Shown here piece after piece: positions 1 through 9,100 of a DNA stretch of 64,000 bases. A model generated the notes under the pieces. The model was given only the letters and a program-made list of their open reading frames with translations. It did no database searches and was not told the DNA's origin. Positions within the stretch are counted from its first letter, which is position 1; every line of letters starts with the position of its first letter. The DNA is from Sphingobacterium sp. ML3W (GTDB taxonomy: Bacteria; Bacteroidota; Bacteroidia; Sphingobacteriales; Sphingobacteriaceae). The stretch spans positions 5,084,001-5,148,000 of the forward strand of contig NZ_CP107036.1 of NCBI RefSeq assembly GCF_029542085.1. The letters run 5' to 3'. The position numbers were made by a program, and so were the translations under genes.

Positions 1-209
1 ATATCTGTACGCAGTGTCTTTCTTTGGAATAATAGGAGATAGAGCCAGAGCACTGCTAAGGCTGTTACGATCCTAAAATATAGAATGTCCTCTGCAGGAT
101 ATTCCCGTATCCACCGAACGGGAATGGACATAAAGCCCCAAATAAAGGGAGCCAAAAAAGCCGCGAAAAGATATTTTCCGCGGCTTACAGTTTCGTTGTT
201 ATTTTCCAC
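1..209 (-). CDS. EamA/DMT-family membrane transporter, N-terminal part (cut by left edge)
   Basis: A leftward reading frame opens with GTG at 209-207, 3 bases after the ridA stop, and stays open to the window edge, giving 69 codons. The start of the protein is short and polar, then hydrophobic: a first helix around residues 14-32 containing FAAFLAPFIWGF and a second around residues 45-60 containing LAVLWLYLLLF. The pattern of a WGF motif in helix 1 followed by a Pro-Ala-Glu-Asp-Ile-Leu-Tyr-Phe-Arg stretch is typical of the first repeat of EamA (drug/metabolite transporter) proteins, which are inner-membrane permeases of about 300 residues. The substrate cannot be told. A later ATG (residue 27) is possible but would remove the first helix. 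It probably forms an operon with ridA and the small protein upstream. Confidence 0.7.
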   Translation of the reverse strand, partial: MENNNETVSRGKYLFAAFLAPFIWGFMSIPVRWIREYPAEDILYFRIVTALAVLWLYLLLFQRKTLRTD

Positions 210-212
210 GGA

Positions 213-599
213 TTAATCTTTCCAGGCGATTACCGAAATCTCGACATTGACATTCTTCGGTAATGTCTTCACTGCCACGCACTCACGTGCAGGTTGGGCT
301 TCCTTGAAATATTCTGCATAAACGTCATTAACAAGGCTAAAGTTGCCCATGTCGCTTAAAAAGATGGAGGCCTTGACGACATCCTGAAATGTATAACCAG
401 CATGTGTTAAAATGGCTTCGACATTTTTCAATACCTGGTGCGCTTCATCTTTTACGCCCGATGAGATCAGCTCCATTGTTTCAGGAACAAGTGGAATCTG
501 TCCGGAAACATAAAGGGTATTACCGGCTTTAATCGCTTGGTTGTAGGGGCCTATTGCCGCAGGAGCTTTGTCTGTATTGAAGATCTCTTTTTTTGACAT
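213..599 (-). CDS. ridA: RidA family reactive intermediate/imine deaminase
   Basis: This 128-residue protein has the full length of the RidA (YjgF/YER057c/UK114) family, trimeric cytosolic enzymes that hydrolyse reactive enamine/imine intermediates made by PLP enzymes such as threonine dehydratase. Visible family hallmarks are the N-terminal APAAIGPYNQAI, the central LYVSGQIPL, the VVKASIFLSDM strand, and the C-terminal PARECVAVKTLPKNVNVEI, which carries the conserved Arg that binds the substrate carboxylate. It sits 10 bases downstream of a 43-aa membrane protein gene and 3 bases ahead of the EamA transporter, so the three are probably co-transcribed leftward. Confidence 0.93.
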   Translation of the reverse strand: MSKKEIFNTDKAPAAIGPYNQAIKAGNTLYVSGQIPLVPETMELISSGVKDEAHQVLKNVEAILTHAGYTFQDVVKASIFLSDMGNFSLVNDVYAEYFKEAQPARECVAVKTLPKNVNVEISVIAWKD

Positions 600-609
600 G
601 GTCGCTTGT

Positions 610-741
610 TTAGGATGAAAAAAATATTTTATAGATCAACCCCAATAAAAAGACAATAACAGCCGTTGCATTAATGATATGCATGGCTTTAATGCTGCCA
701 TTTGTGGGGCGATCGGCGTTGCGCTTTCTGAAAAAGTACAT
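610..741 (-). CDS. Small single-pass membrane protein, 43 aa
   Basis: An ATG at 741-739 opens a 43-codon frame that ends in TAA at 612-610. The product begins MYFFRKRNADRPTNGSIKAM, basic and cytoplasmic in character, followed by one hydrophobic helix (about residues 22-41). Its position 10 bases ahead of ridA on the same strand and the good charge-then-helix layout support a real gene. It resembles the short Bacteroidota proteins with a YFF-(R/K)-K...RPTN head and a single helix, possibly DUF6728, but I recognise this from pattern only. Function unknown. Confidence 0.6.
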   Translation of the reverse strand: MYFFRKRNADRPTNGSIKAMHIINATAVIVFLLGLIYKIFFSS

Positions 742-792
742 GGAACTAAGTTACGACAGTAAATTAAAAAGTTAAAATTAAAAAGTAAAAAC

Positions 793-825
793 TTTGGGAT
801 AGCGTGAAGACAAATACTAACTTTA
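793..825 (+). promoter_or_regulatory. Candidate promoter for nagA
   Basis: TTTG at 793-796 and TAACTTTA at 818-825 are separated by 21 bases, close to the Bacteroidota -33/-7 pattern TTTG/TAnnTTTG. It would give a leader of about 195 bases before nagA, which is long, so another promoter closer in cannot be excluded. Confidence 0.3.
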
Positions 826-899
826 GTAATAGAAGCATGCTGTGTAAAATTTGCTGTTGATCATACGAGGACAGGAAAGACTGAAAGGGATATACAGAT

Positions 900-927
900 G
901 TTACAGTGCGAATTGTTACAGCGAATT
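900..927. repeat. Tandem direct repeat in the nagA leader
   Basis: GTTACAGTGCGAATT (900-914) is followed directly by GTTACAGCGAATT (915-927); the copies differ only by a TG insertion. This is a possible binding-site pair or a chance slippage duplication. Confidence 0.5.
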
Positions 928-1027
928 TCATATCGGAAGCTTTTCGGGAGGATTTTAAGTCAATATATTCAGCGTGAAATGTATCCCATTTGAAGTGTCG
1001 GAAAGGAAAAATATAAAAATTATTTTG

Positions 1028-2134
1028 ATGAAGAAAACAGCATTAGTAGGCGGTAGGATCTATACCGGCAATGAAATTTTAGAGAAGAAGGCATTGCTCT
1101 TGGGTGGTGGGGTAATAGTCGGGACGGTCGATGATAAGGATATCCCAGCAGGATATCAGTCTCTTGACGTCAAAGGCGCCAATATCTGTGCTGGATTGGT
1201 CGATCTGCAGTTATATGGCGATGGTTCGGATCTTTATTCTGCTGAACTCAGCCTCGCGTCATTGGAACGGATCTCCAATGGATTGATTGATAAGGGGACA
1301 ACTTCTTATATGATGACTTTGGCGACGAATACTATTCCGGTATTTAAAGAGGCCATTCGTATTGCTGAGGACTACCATCATGATGCTTTTTTGGGGCTGC
1401 ATCTGGAAGGTCCGTTTTTGAATGCAAAAAAAAGAGGTGCTCATCCTGAAGAACTGATTATAACACCGACGAAAGAACGGATCGAAGATCTGCTCCAGGG
1501 AACTCACGTTGTCAAGATGATGACGATTGCTCCTGAATGTATTTCGGATGAAGTGCTGAGGTATTTGCAAACGTATCAGTTGTTGTTGAGCGCAGGGCAT
1601 AGTAATGCTACTTTTGCCGAAGGGATACATGGCTACGATGCGGGAATTCCGACAAGCACACATCTGTTCAACGCCATGTCACCATTACACCATCGCGAGG
1701 TGGGTTTGGTCGGTGCTATTTTTAACCATCACAAAGCCTATGCGAGTATTATTGTAGATGGACATCACGTCAGCTTCGAAGCTGTGAAAATTGCTAAAAA
1801 GCAAATGGGCGATCGTTTATTTATGATTACTGACGCTGTTGCAGCATGCAATAAGGGGATCTATCAGCACGTGTTGAATGACGGTTATTACGCCTTGCCG
1901 GATGGTACAATTTCGGGGGCAGCAATTTCCCTATTTGAAGGAATCAGAAACTGTGTACAGCAAGTTGGGATTCCGTTGGACGAAGCGATCCGGATGTCGA
2001 CAACCTATCCGGCGAATCTGCTAGGAAGAAGCGATATCGGAAACCTAAATGCGGAAAGTATGGCCAATGTCATCGTGTTTACGGATGATTTCAAGTTGGA
2101 ACATGTGATCTTTAAGGGGGAACTGCGCTATTGA
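1028..2134 (+). CDS. nagA: N-acetylglucosamine-6-phosphate deacetylase
   Basis: NagA converts GlcNAc-6-phosphate to glucosamine-6-phosphate plus acetate in the cytoplasm, the committed step of amino-sugar catabolism and cell-wall sugar recycling. The 368-residue product starting at ATG 1028 (MKKTALVGGRIYTG) matches the family's length; an upstream ATG at 974 would add an unlikely 18-residue tail. Amidohydrolase landmarks are GLVDLQLYGDG (57-67, the family form of the first metal strand), HLEGPF with Glu127, SAGHSN with His191, TSTHLFNAM with His212, and MITDAV with catalytic Asp269. It has no nagB neighbour. Downstream comes a glycosidase lipoprotein, and the amino-sugar locus that begins at about 9 kb would feed it, since MurQ makes GlcNAc-6-P. 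Confidence 0.95.
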   Translation: MKKTALVGGRIYTGNEILEKKALLLGGGVIVGTVDDKDIPAGYQSLDVKGANICAGLVDLQLYGDGSDLYSAELSLASLERISNGLIDKGTTSYMMTLATNTIPVFKEAIRIAEDYHHDAFLGLHLEGPFLNAKKRGAHPEELIITPTKERIEDLLQGTHVVKMMTIAPECISDEVLRYLQTYQLLLSAGHSNATFAEGIHGYDAGIPTSTHLFNAMSPLHHREVGLVGAIFNHHKAYASIIVDGHHVSFEAVKIAKKQMGDRLFMITDAVAACNKGIYQHVLNDGYYALPDGTISGAAISLFEGIRNCVQQVGIPLDEAIRMSTTYPANLLGRSDIGNLNAESMANVIVFTDDFKLEHVIFKGELRY

Positions 2135-2238
2135 TGATCCTATTCGAGAAGATTACGTTGTAATCTGAAATTGACTTATATGATGTGTATTTTCATCTGA
2201 TAGAAATATATTTTTAAGAAGGATGAAAGAACGCTAAA

Positions 2239-2270
2239 TTTCTTTTCTATTGAAATTTAGCTTAGTTTTG
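2239..2270 (+). promoter_or_regulatory. Candidate promoter for the GHL10 gene
   Basis: TAGTTTTG at 2263-2270 matches the -7 consensus TAnnTTTG exactly. TTTC at 2239-2242, 20 bases upstream, is one base off the -33 element. The start codon at 2310 lies about 35 bases below the expected transcription start. Confidence 0.4.
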
Positions 2271-2309
2271 GGGGTTATTTTGAAAAAAAACACTATACTT
2301 TATCGCTTA

Positions 2310-3941
2310 ATGAAACGTTCCTTATTATTTTTAGCTACGGCAGCCTTTCTTTTGTCTTCTTGTTCATCCAAGAAAAATAAGAAGGAAGAACCTGTTAATA
2401 CGAATACCAATGTTGAAATTGTAAAAAAAGATCCACCTTCGGTTCCAAAAAGAGAGCGGATGAAAAATACAATCGAGACTAAAGAGACTAAAGAACAGCC
2501 TGCTGTTGAAAAGAAGAAGGATATCGTTGTTGAACTTCCAGCTGTGCCACGCGAGTTTCGCGCTGCCTGGGTTGCTTCTGTTGCGAATATCAACTGGCCG
2601 AGCAAAAATTACCTCAGTACTGCTGAGCAACAGCAGGAAGCGATTGGTATTTTAGATTTTTTAAAGAACAATAATTTTAATGCGGTTGTTTTTCAGGTAC
2701 GCCCTTCGGCGGATGCTTTTTATAAAAGTGATCTTGAACCTTGGTCTTATTTTTTGACAGGAACTGAAGGTCAGGCGCCATCACCCTATTATGATCCACT
2801 TGAATTTTGGGTTGAACAGGCACACAAACGGGGAATCGAACTTCATGTTTGGTTAAACCCTTATCGTGCGCACCATACCGCCGGTGGTGCGGTGACTTCG
2901 GCTTCAATGGCACGCAAGATGCCTGAATCTGTTGTGAAATTAAAACAGGGCTATTACTGGTTTGATCCATCAAAACAGTCAACACAGGATCATGCTGCGC
3001 GTGTGGTCATGGATATTGTTAAGCGCTATGATATTGATGGGGTTCATTTTGATGACTATTTCTATCCTTATGCTGAATACAATGGTGGACAGGACTTTCC
3101 AGATTCGGATAGCTATAACGAGTTTAAACGTAATGGTGGTACGCTGTCGCGTGGTGATTTTAGAAGAAACAGTGTGAATACCTTTATCGAACGCATCTAT
3201 AAGGATATTAAAAAGGAAAAAAACTTTGTGAAATTTGGGATCAGTCCTTTTGGGATCTGGAAGCCGGGTTATCCTGCGGGAATACAAGGGTCAAGTCAAT
3301 ACGATATGTTATATGCTGATGCTAAACTGTGGTTGAACAAAGGCTGGATCGATTATTTTGCACCACAGCTTTATTGGCCTATCCAGCCGGCAAAACAAAG
3401 CTATACGGCTTTGTTGAAATGGTGGGAAAGTGAAAATACAATGGGCCGTCACCTTTGGCCGGGTATCAATACTGTTGGGAGACGTGGCCCGGAATATGTA
3501 CAGGAGATTGTCAATCAGGTTGTTGCGGCACGGAATATTTTGCCAGATAATCGCGATGGTGTTATCCATTGGAGCTTGGCTGGTCTAACAAAAAATCCGG
3601 CAATGACGCAGGCGCTTGTAGATGGACCTTATCAAACTAAAGCTTTGGTGCCAACAACACCATGGCTCAATGCGAACCCGTTGTTGAAACCGAGCTTATT
3701 GCTGACACCACAGGGAAATAATATTTTCTTGAAATGGCAGCATCAACAAGTTGACCAGGTGGCAAAATGGGTGTTATACCTAAACTATGGTGGTCAATGG
3801 ACGTATGAGATCCTAGAACCAGGCGTAACAACGAAAGATGTGCCGACGACATTGAATAATAAAAAATTGCAATATGTTGCGGTTAAGGCGATTGACCGTT
3901 TGAGCAATGAAAGTCCTTATATTGCTGAAAAAGTAAAATAG
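2310..3941 (+). CDS. Family 10-like glycosyl hydrolase (GHL10, DUF187) lipoprotein
   Basis: The 543-residue product starting at ATG 2310 begins MKRSLLFLATAAFLLSSC, a lipoprotein signal with Cys18 as the lipidated residue. A charged Lys/Glu/Pro linker (about 20-75) leads to the GHL10 TIM-barrel domain (about 80-430). This shows the REFRAAWVASVANINWPS entry motif, FQVRPSADAFYKS, HVWLNPYRAHH, DGVHFDDYFYP with two acidic residues on strand 4, FGISPFGIW and YFAPQLYWP. The last 90 residues look like an Ig/Fn3-type beta domain. E. coli DigH, a member of the same domain family, cleaves denuded peptidoglycan glycan strands at the septum; a similar cell-wall role is an inference here. It follows nagA on the same strand but has its own promoter-like element. 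Confidence 0.85.
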   Translation: MKRSLLFLATAAFLLSSCSSKKNKKEEPVNTNTNVEIVKKDPPSVPKRERMKNTIETKETKEQPAVEKKKDIVVELPAVPREFRAAWVASVANINWPSKNYLSTAEQQQEAIGILDFLKNNNFNAVVFQVRPSADAFYKSDLEPWSYFLTGTEGQAPSPYYDPLEFWVEQAHKRGIELHVWLNPYRAHHTAGGAVTSASMARKMPESVVKLKQGYYWFDPSKQSTQDHAARVVMDIVKRYDIDGVHFDDYFYPYAEYNGGQDFPDSDSYNEFKRNGGTLSRGDFRRNSVNTFIERIYKDIKKEKNFVKFGISPFGIWKPGYPAGIQGSSQYDMLYADAKLWLNKGWIDYFAPQLYWPIQPAKQSYTALLKWWESENTMGRHLWPGINTVGRRGPEYVQEIVNQVVAARNILPDNRDGVIHWSLAGLTKNPAMTQALVDGPYQTKALVPTTPWLNANPLLKPSLLLTPQGNNIFLKWQHQQVDQVAKWVLYLNYGGQWTYEILEPGVTTKDVPTTLNNKKLQYVAVKAIDRLSNESPYIAEKVK

Positions 3942-3961
3942 CGACATTTTTATATGATTTC

Positions 3962-4000
3962 AAAGGGGGCTATCTGAAATGATTCAGATAGCCCCCTTTT
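3962..4000 (+). terminator. Rho-independent terminator after the GHL10 gene
   Basis: A near-perfect stem AAAGGGGGCTATCTGAA with its complement, 4-base loop and a closing TTTT run, 21 bases after the stop codon. Confidence 0.9.
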
Positions 4001-4123
4001 CTGTTTGTGCATGGTGAAGACTTCATATTCGGATATTCATTCCATTGCATTTCGGTTGATCGGGGATGATTTGTCTTTTTTTGATCAGAAATAGTGGGAT
4101 TTGCTGGAACACAGTGATTTTGT

Positions 4124-4154
4124 TTTGAATTTCAATCTGTCTGGGGTAAATTTA
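4124..4154 (+). promoter_or_regulatory. Promoter of the thioesterase gene (possibly leaderless)
   Basis: TTTG at 4124-4127 and TAAATTTA at 4147-4154 with a 19-base spacer. The -7 element ends 5 bases before the ATG at 4160, so transcription would begin at or beside the start codon. Confidence 0.5.
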
Positions 4155-4159
4155 GGGAT

Positions 4160-4714
4160 ATGGAAGAGATATATAAAACCGTTAGTGATTCGGTGATCCG
4201 AATTTCACAGTTGATGTTACCATCCAATGCCAATTTTGGAGGAAAGATCCATGGAGGCTATATTTTGTCCTTGATGGATCAAATAGCCTTTGCGGTGGCC
4301 TCTAAGTTTTCAGCACATTATTGTGTGACGGCTTCTGTTGGTAAGGTTGATTTTTTGAAACCAATAGAGGTGGGAGAACTTGTGACCTTAATAGCGTCTG
4401 TTAATTACGTGGGCAATTCGTCTATGGAGGTGGGCATTCGAGTGGAGGCTATGAATATCCAAACGGGTGAAACAAAACATTGCAACTCCTCTTACTTTAC
4501 CATGGTCGCTAAAGATGAAACGGGTAAACCAGCACGGGTACCTCGATTGATTTTGGAGAATGAGAAGGATGTGTTTCGATTTTATCGCTGTGTGGTAAAG
4601 ATGGAGGTGGATAAAGAACGTGATCGTGCGATTCATGATCTGGAGCGGGACTCCCTAGAGCAACAGGCTTATATCAGTGCGCATTATGATGTCAAGATTG
4701 CATTAAAAAAATAG
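4160..4714 (+). CDS. Acyl-CoA thioesterase, hotdog fold
   Basis: A 184-residue cytosolic protein of the YciA/BACH-type acyl-CoA hydrolase family, which releases free fatty acid and CoA. The first 120 residues form one hotdog domain: NANFGGKIHGGYILSLMDQI holds the helix with the catalytic Asp, followed by VGKVDFLKPIEVGELV and the strands MEVGIRVEAMNIQTGE. The last 60 residues are helical and charged, as in longer members of the family. It is transcribed alone; the convergent SusD gene ends 31 bases past its stop, with a shared terminator between them. Confidence 0.85.
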   Translation: MEEIYKTVSDSVIRISQLMLPSNANFGGKIHGGYILSLMDQIAFAVASKFSAHYCVTASVGKVDFLKPIEVGELVTLIASVNYVGNSSMEVGIRVEAMNIQTGETKHCNSSYFTMVAKDETGKPARVPRLILENEKDVFRFYRCVVKMEVDKERDRAIHDLERDSLEQQAYISAHYDVKIALKK

Positions 4715-4747
4715 TGGGCCATCGTTGTGATAGCCCATTATTTTTTT
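4705..4747. terminator. Bidirectional terminator between convergent genes
   Basis: A7 on the left and T7 on the right flank a stem ATAGTGGGC/GCCCATTAT (one G-U pair). It can terminate both the rightward thioesterase and the leftward SusD transcript. Confidence 0.8.
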
Positions 4748-6041
4748 AGATTTCTGGATCTGCAGGTGTATTCGGATTACCGATTCGTTCCTGATCCGGG
4801 TAAGGATAGAAATTCCGGTTGCGTTCTGTTGTATTTTGTGGTGGTGCAGGACGACCAAACCGTCTGCTATCTTCCAGTCGTAAGCCTGACATAAATAATT
4901 CTGCGCAACGTTGTTTATAGACTTCGAGCAGTAGATCATTTTTGTTGATGGCTCCAGTATAAGCTGGCAGCCCTGCATTGACATTGAATAGATCGCTAGC
5001 CGTTTGAGTACGAACTTCATTGATTAGATCGCGTGCCTCGGTCAACGAACCGTTGTTGCGTAATAAGGCTTCGGCTTTGATCAGTTTCATTTCGTCGGGT
5101 AAGTAAACGGGAACTTCTCCATTCTGTGTCTCGGAAAAACCTTTAAGCTGGAGTGTTGTGCCATTAAGTTTAGTGTAGAAGTCAAGACGTTTATCGCCAG
5201 TTTCAAATAGACTTGTCGGGAGGCCTAAGTTTTCCCTAACGACGTAATATTTCAAAATACTGGTTTGATTCCAAAGCGGGTTAACACTTATTGCTGTGTA
5301 GGTGAACGTACTTTTCTTCGTTAAATCAACAAGGTTAGCTTCGTTGTAGGCCTGTTGGTAATTTCCGGCCATGAGATTGAAGCGGGCATTGAAAGCGTGT
5401 AGGCAATTCAGCAAGTTAATGGTTGAGCCGGTTACCGTCGATGTAAATTCCGATGATATGGGCGTTTGTTGCACCAGGGCAATTGCCGTGTTCAAGGATT
5501 TGATTGCTTCCGCAAGAACAGCTTGTCTATCAACGAAGGTCACTTTGCCATCCTTTTGAGTCTGTGTATTAGCTTTCTCAAAACTTGTTGCCAGTGCGCC
5601 AAGTGCTATTGCTCTGTATAAGTGGGCATTTGCCAATGTGCCAGATAGTGTTCCGCCAGTTAAGGTGCTGATGGATGAAGCATTGTTCAGTACACTTTCA
5701 CTCATACCAAGTAGTTTTTGCATACTGGACCATAATGTGAGAATATTTCCGTTTGCAGTGGGTAATTCGGTGCCACCGGCTTCAAGTTCTAACGTGTTGG
5801 TAAATGTGGCAACGCCTTTGAGCTCACGTGCTGTGACCGCGGGGTAAAAATAAGTTGCGGCTATCCCATTTGTCGAATAGTACATCTGTAAACCCGCGCT
5901 AATGGCAATGATCCCTTCCCGAGTTGTTGGGACAGCACTTCCACTTGGTTGATTTATATTTGGGACATCCATTTTACAGCTGTTAAGACTCATGGCCAGT
6001 GCTGCAAATAGGAATAATTTATAGTTGAAAATCTTTTTCAT
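4746..6041 (-). CDS. SusD/RagB-family nutrient-binding lipoprotein (pair 1)
   Basis: The 431-residue product starts MKKIFNYKLFLFAALAMSLNSC, a lipoprotein signal ending in a LNSC lipobox, and then carries SusD-type helical repeat sequence. The C-terminal part has the usual SusD signature LPDEMKLIKAEALLRNNG followed by LLLEVYKQRCAELFMSGLRLEDSRRFGRP. SusD proteins sit on the outside of the outer membrane as the lid of a SusC channel and capture glycans. It is shorter than usual (500-600 residues). It lies 98 bases downstream of a SusC gene on the same strand, its obvious partner. The substrate is not identifiable from sequence. Confidence 0.9.
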   Translation of the reverse strand: MKKIFNYKLFLFAALAMSLNSCKMDVPNINQPSGSAVPTTREGIIAISAGLQMYYSTNGIAATYFYPAVTARELKGVATFTNTLELEAGGTELPTANGNILTLWSSMQKLLGMSESVLNNASSISTLTGGTLSGTLANAHLYRAIALGALATSFEKANTQTQKDGKVTFVDRQAVLAEAIKSLNTAIALVQQTPISSEFTSTVTGSTINLLNCLHAFNARFNLMAGNYQQAYNEANLVDLTKKSTFTYTAISVNPLWNQTSILKYYVVRENLGLPTSLFETGDKRLDFYTKLNGTTLQLKGFSETQNGEVPVYLPDEMKLIKAEALLRNNGSLTEARDLINEVRTQTASDLFNVNAGLPAYTGAINKNDLLLEVYKQRCAELFMSGLRLEDSRRFGRPAPPQNTTERNRNFYPYPDQERIGNPNTPADPEI

Positions 6042-6139
6042 TGAAATATTTTTTAAGGATGATATGATACCTGCGAATAGTTTTATTCATTCAACGATCC
6101 GAGGGTATCTAAACATCCTGGTTTTCCTATATTGTTAAA

Positions 6140-9100
6140 TTAAAATGTCAGATTAACTCCTGCAATAACCTGTCTTGGCAGTGGGACTTCGACGAAGTCA
6201 AAACCGCGAACAGCGCTGTTTTGTCCGGCTGCATTTACTTCAGGATCCCAACCGCTATAATTGTCGAAAGAGAATAAATTGCGGCCAGCTAGAGAAAAAC
6301 GGATATTTTTAATCTTTGAGTTTGGACGTGCCCAATTGTAAGATGCTGACACTTCTCTTACTTTGACAAAGGATCCTTTTTCAATCCAGTTTTCCATAAT
6401 GGAGAATAATGCTGCTGAAGTACCTTTAGGAACCTCACCTCTCAGTTCTGGTTCATAGCCTGCAAGGCCACCATATAGGTCACGGTCACCGACGCGTCTG
6501 GTGAAATTAAAGACATCCTGTCCGACGACGGCATCCAATTGAGCTCTAAAAGTCCATTTTGACCCAACATTGATTTCATTGATCAAGGATCCAGTCCAGT
6601 CCGGATTAGGGTCGCCAATGACCTTTTTAAGTGTGGCGCCTGTAGGGACACCATTGTTGTCTTTTCCGACTTTGGCTGTTGTCGGAAGGCCAGCCGCATT
6701 GTGATAAATGGATCCATCCGTATTGCGAGCGAAGTAAGTCGCGTAGAAGGCTCCCAAGGGGGATCCGTTGACTGCTGCAACTTGCCCGAATCCTGCAGAA
6801 TACATCAATATTCCCCCTGGGACATTATTGACCACGTTTTTGTTATGGGAGTAAACAGCCGTAATATTCCATTTGAAGTTTTCTTTTAGGACAGGGACAC
6901 CTCGTAATAAGAGTTCCATTCCCCGATTGGTCATTGTTCCAATGTTGGCGTATTGGGACATATAACCTGTGGAAGGTGTCAGGTTGATGTTCATAAGGAG
7001 GTCTTTGACATTTTTTCGATAATAGGAAAATTCTAGTCCTAAACGATCATGGAACATGCTGAGGTCTGTACCTACTTCGAACTCTTCCTGGCGTTCGGGT
7101 TTTACACCCTCATTGCCCATGAGGTCTGTGGGAATAATCCCATTAATACCGCCAGTGTTCAGCGGCGAATAGTTGGTGTATCTACTGAAGGGACTCAATG
7201 CGGTAAGGTTTCCAGATTGTCCATAAGAAGCCCGGATCTTGAAGCTTGAGAGAACATTATTGATGGCCGAATTCTTCCAGAATTGTTCATTGGATAAGAC
7301 ATAGCTTCCGCTTACCTTTGGATAGAATTGGCTACGATTCTCGCTTCCGAAAACAGAGGACATATCATAGCGAATAGCACCAGTCAAATAAAGTTTTTCC
7401 TTAATCCCAAAAGTCTGTTGGAAGAATGCACCGAAAATATTCATATCGGAGCGGAGTTCTGTCGGTACAACGACGCCATTATTCACTGTTTCACCGCCGT
7501 ATCCCATTTGTGTAGCCTTCATGTTGGTCGACATATTTTTTTCAGTTTGAAAAGTTAGACCAGCACCGGAAGTCGATTCCAGCCATTCACCGATCTTTGT
7601 CTGGTAAGAGACGTTAAAATCGTTGTTCAGCATGAAGGTGCTGATGTCTGCACGCTGTGCGTAGCCCTGCTCGTAGGATGGTGTTGTGTTCCCTGGTGGG
7701 ATGTAGGCTGTGCCAAGGGAATTGGCATTATCAAATCCCAAGATATAATTCAATGTTAGGCCCTCTAGCGGTTTGGCCTGTAGCGATAAATTTCCAATAA
7801 AGCGGCTTGTGCGTTGCGCAAATTTAAAGTTATTGATTGCATCCAGTGGGTTTGTCCGTTTAACAACATTGACCGGTGTTGTGGAAGGGTATTTTCCGTT
7901 TTGGTCTCTTTCGGGATTAATAAAATTATTGCTGAAGATAAACCCGGTTAATGCACCATAGGCCTCGGTCATGCCACCATTGGGCATTTCATTGGAATGA
8001 CTATACACATAATTCATCCCCGCACCAAGTTTTAGCCAAGAATTGAGATCTTGATCCAGACGAGCGCGGAGTCCACCACGGGTAAAATCCGTATTCTTAA
8101 TAATTCCCTGGTTATTGAGGTAAGTACCACTGATATAGTATTTTGTGCCTGCTGTACCTCCAGACATAGAGATATTATTGTCTGTACCAATGCCGGTCTG
8201 GAAGATTTTGTCCTGATAGTCGTATCTTGTAACATCAGTTTGCGTCAGATCAGTGGCCGTTGTATTGACAAATGTTTTGCCGTAGGTATTGTAAGGTAGC
8301 TTCTTTCGTAAAGAAGAAGTTTTGAGGCTTGTGCTGAAGGTAAAAGTGGGTTTTCCTTCTTTCCCCTTTTTTGTTGTAATCTGCACTACACCATTGCTGG
8401 CCCGAGATCCATAGATCGCGGCGGCAGCTGCCCCCTTAATAATCTCGATGTTTTCAATGTCAGCGGGATTGATATCGACCAATCTATTCTGACTATAGCC
8501 ACCTAAATCTAGCAATTCTGCAGAGGAATTATTAACAATGACTCCATCTACGATATACAGTGGACTGCCACTCCCAACGATGGAACTAGGCCCGCGCAAC
8601 TGTACGCTAATACCGCCAGCTGGGTTTCCGGAGTTTTGAGAGATTTGCGCTCCAGCTACTTTTCCCGTTAAAGCCTGGTCAATGGATGTCGCATTACTAT
8701 TGGCGATATCTTTGGCATTGACGGTCGATACCGCGTTGCCTAGGACTTTACGGCTTGTTCCAACAGCGTTACCAATAACAATTACTTCATTCATCCGTAC
8801 TAAATCTTCCTGAAGACTCGGAGCAAGGGTAAGGGTTGTCTGGTTTCCCAGTTCGATACTGGTCGTGGTCGGAGCATACCCTACATTGGATAACACGAGA
8901 TCATACTTTCCAGGATTGATGGATGTGGTTAATGTAAACTCTCCATTGGCATTGGTGCTCACGGATTGGTTAGTCCCTTTGAGTTTGATAGTTGTTCCGG
9001 GAACGGATTGCCCGGTACGGGAATCGGTGACTTTGCCTTTGATCGTGTAATTTTTTTGCTGCGCAAATGCCATGGAGCTTGTTCCGAGCATCATTAAAAG

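Noticed and set aside
1259..1663. 134-codon minus-strand frame inside nagA
   Set aside because: It is opposite conserved NagA residues and has no recognisable domain.
2150..2166. Hairpin AGATTAC-GTT-GTAATCT after nagA
   Set aside because: The stem is only 7 bp and is not followed by a T run, so I do not call it a terminator.
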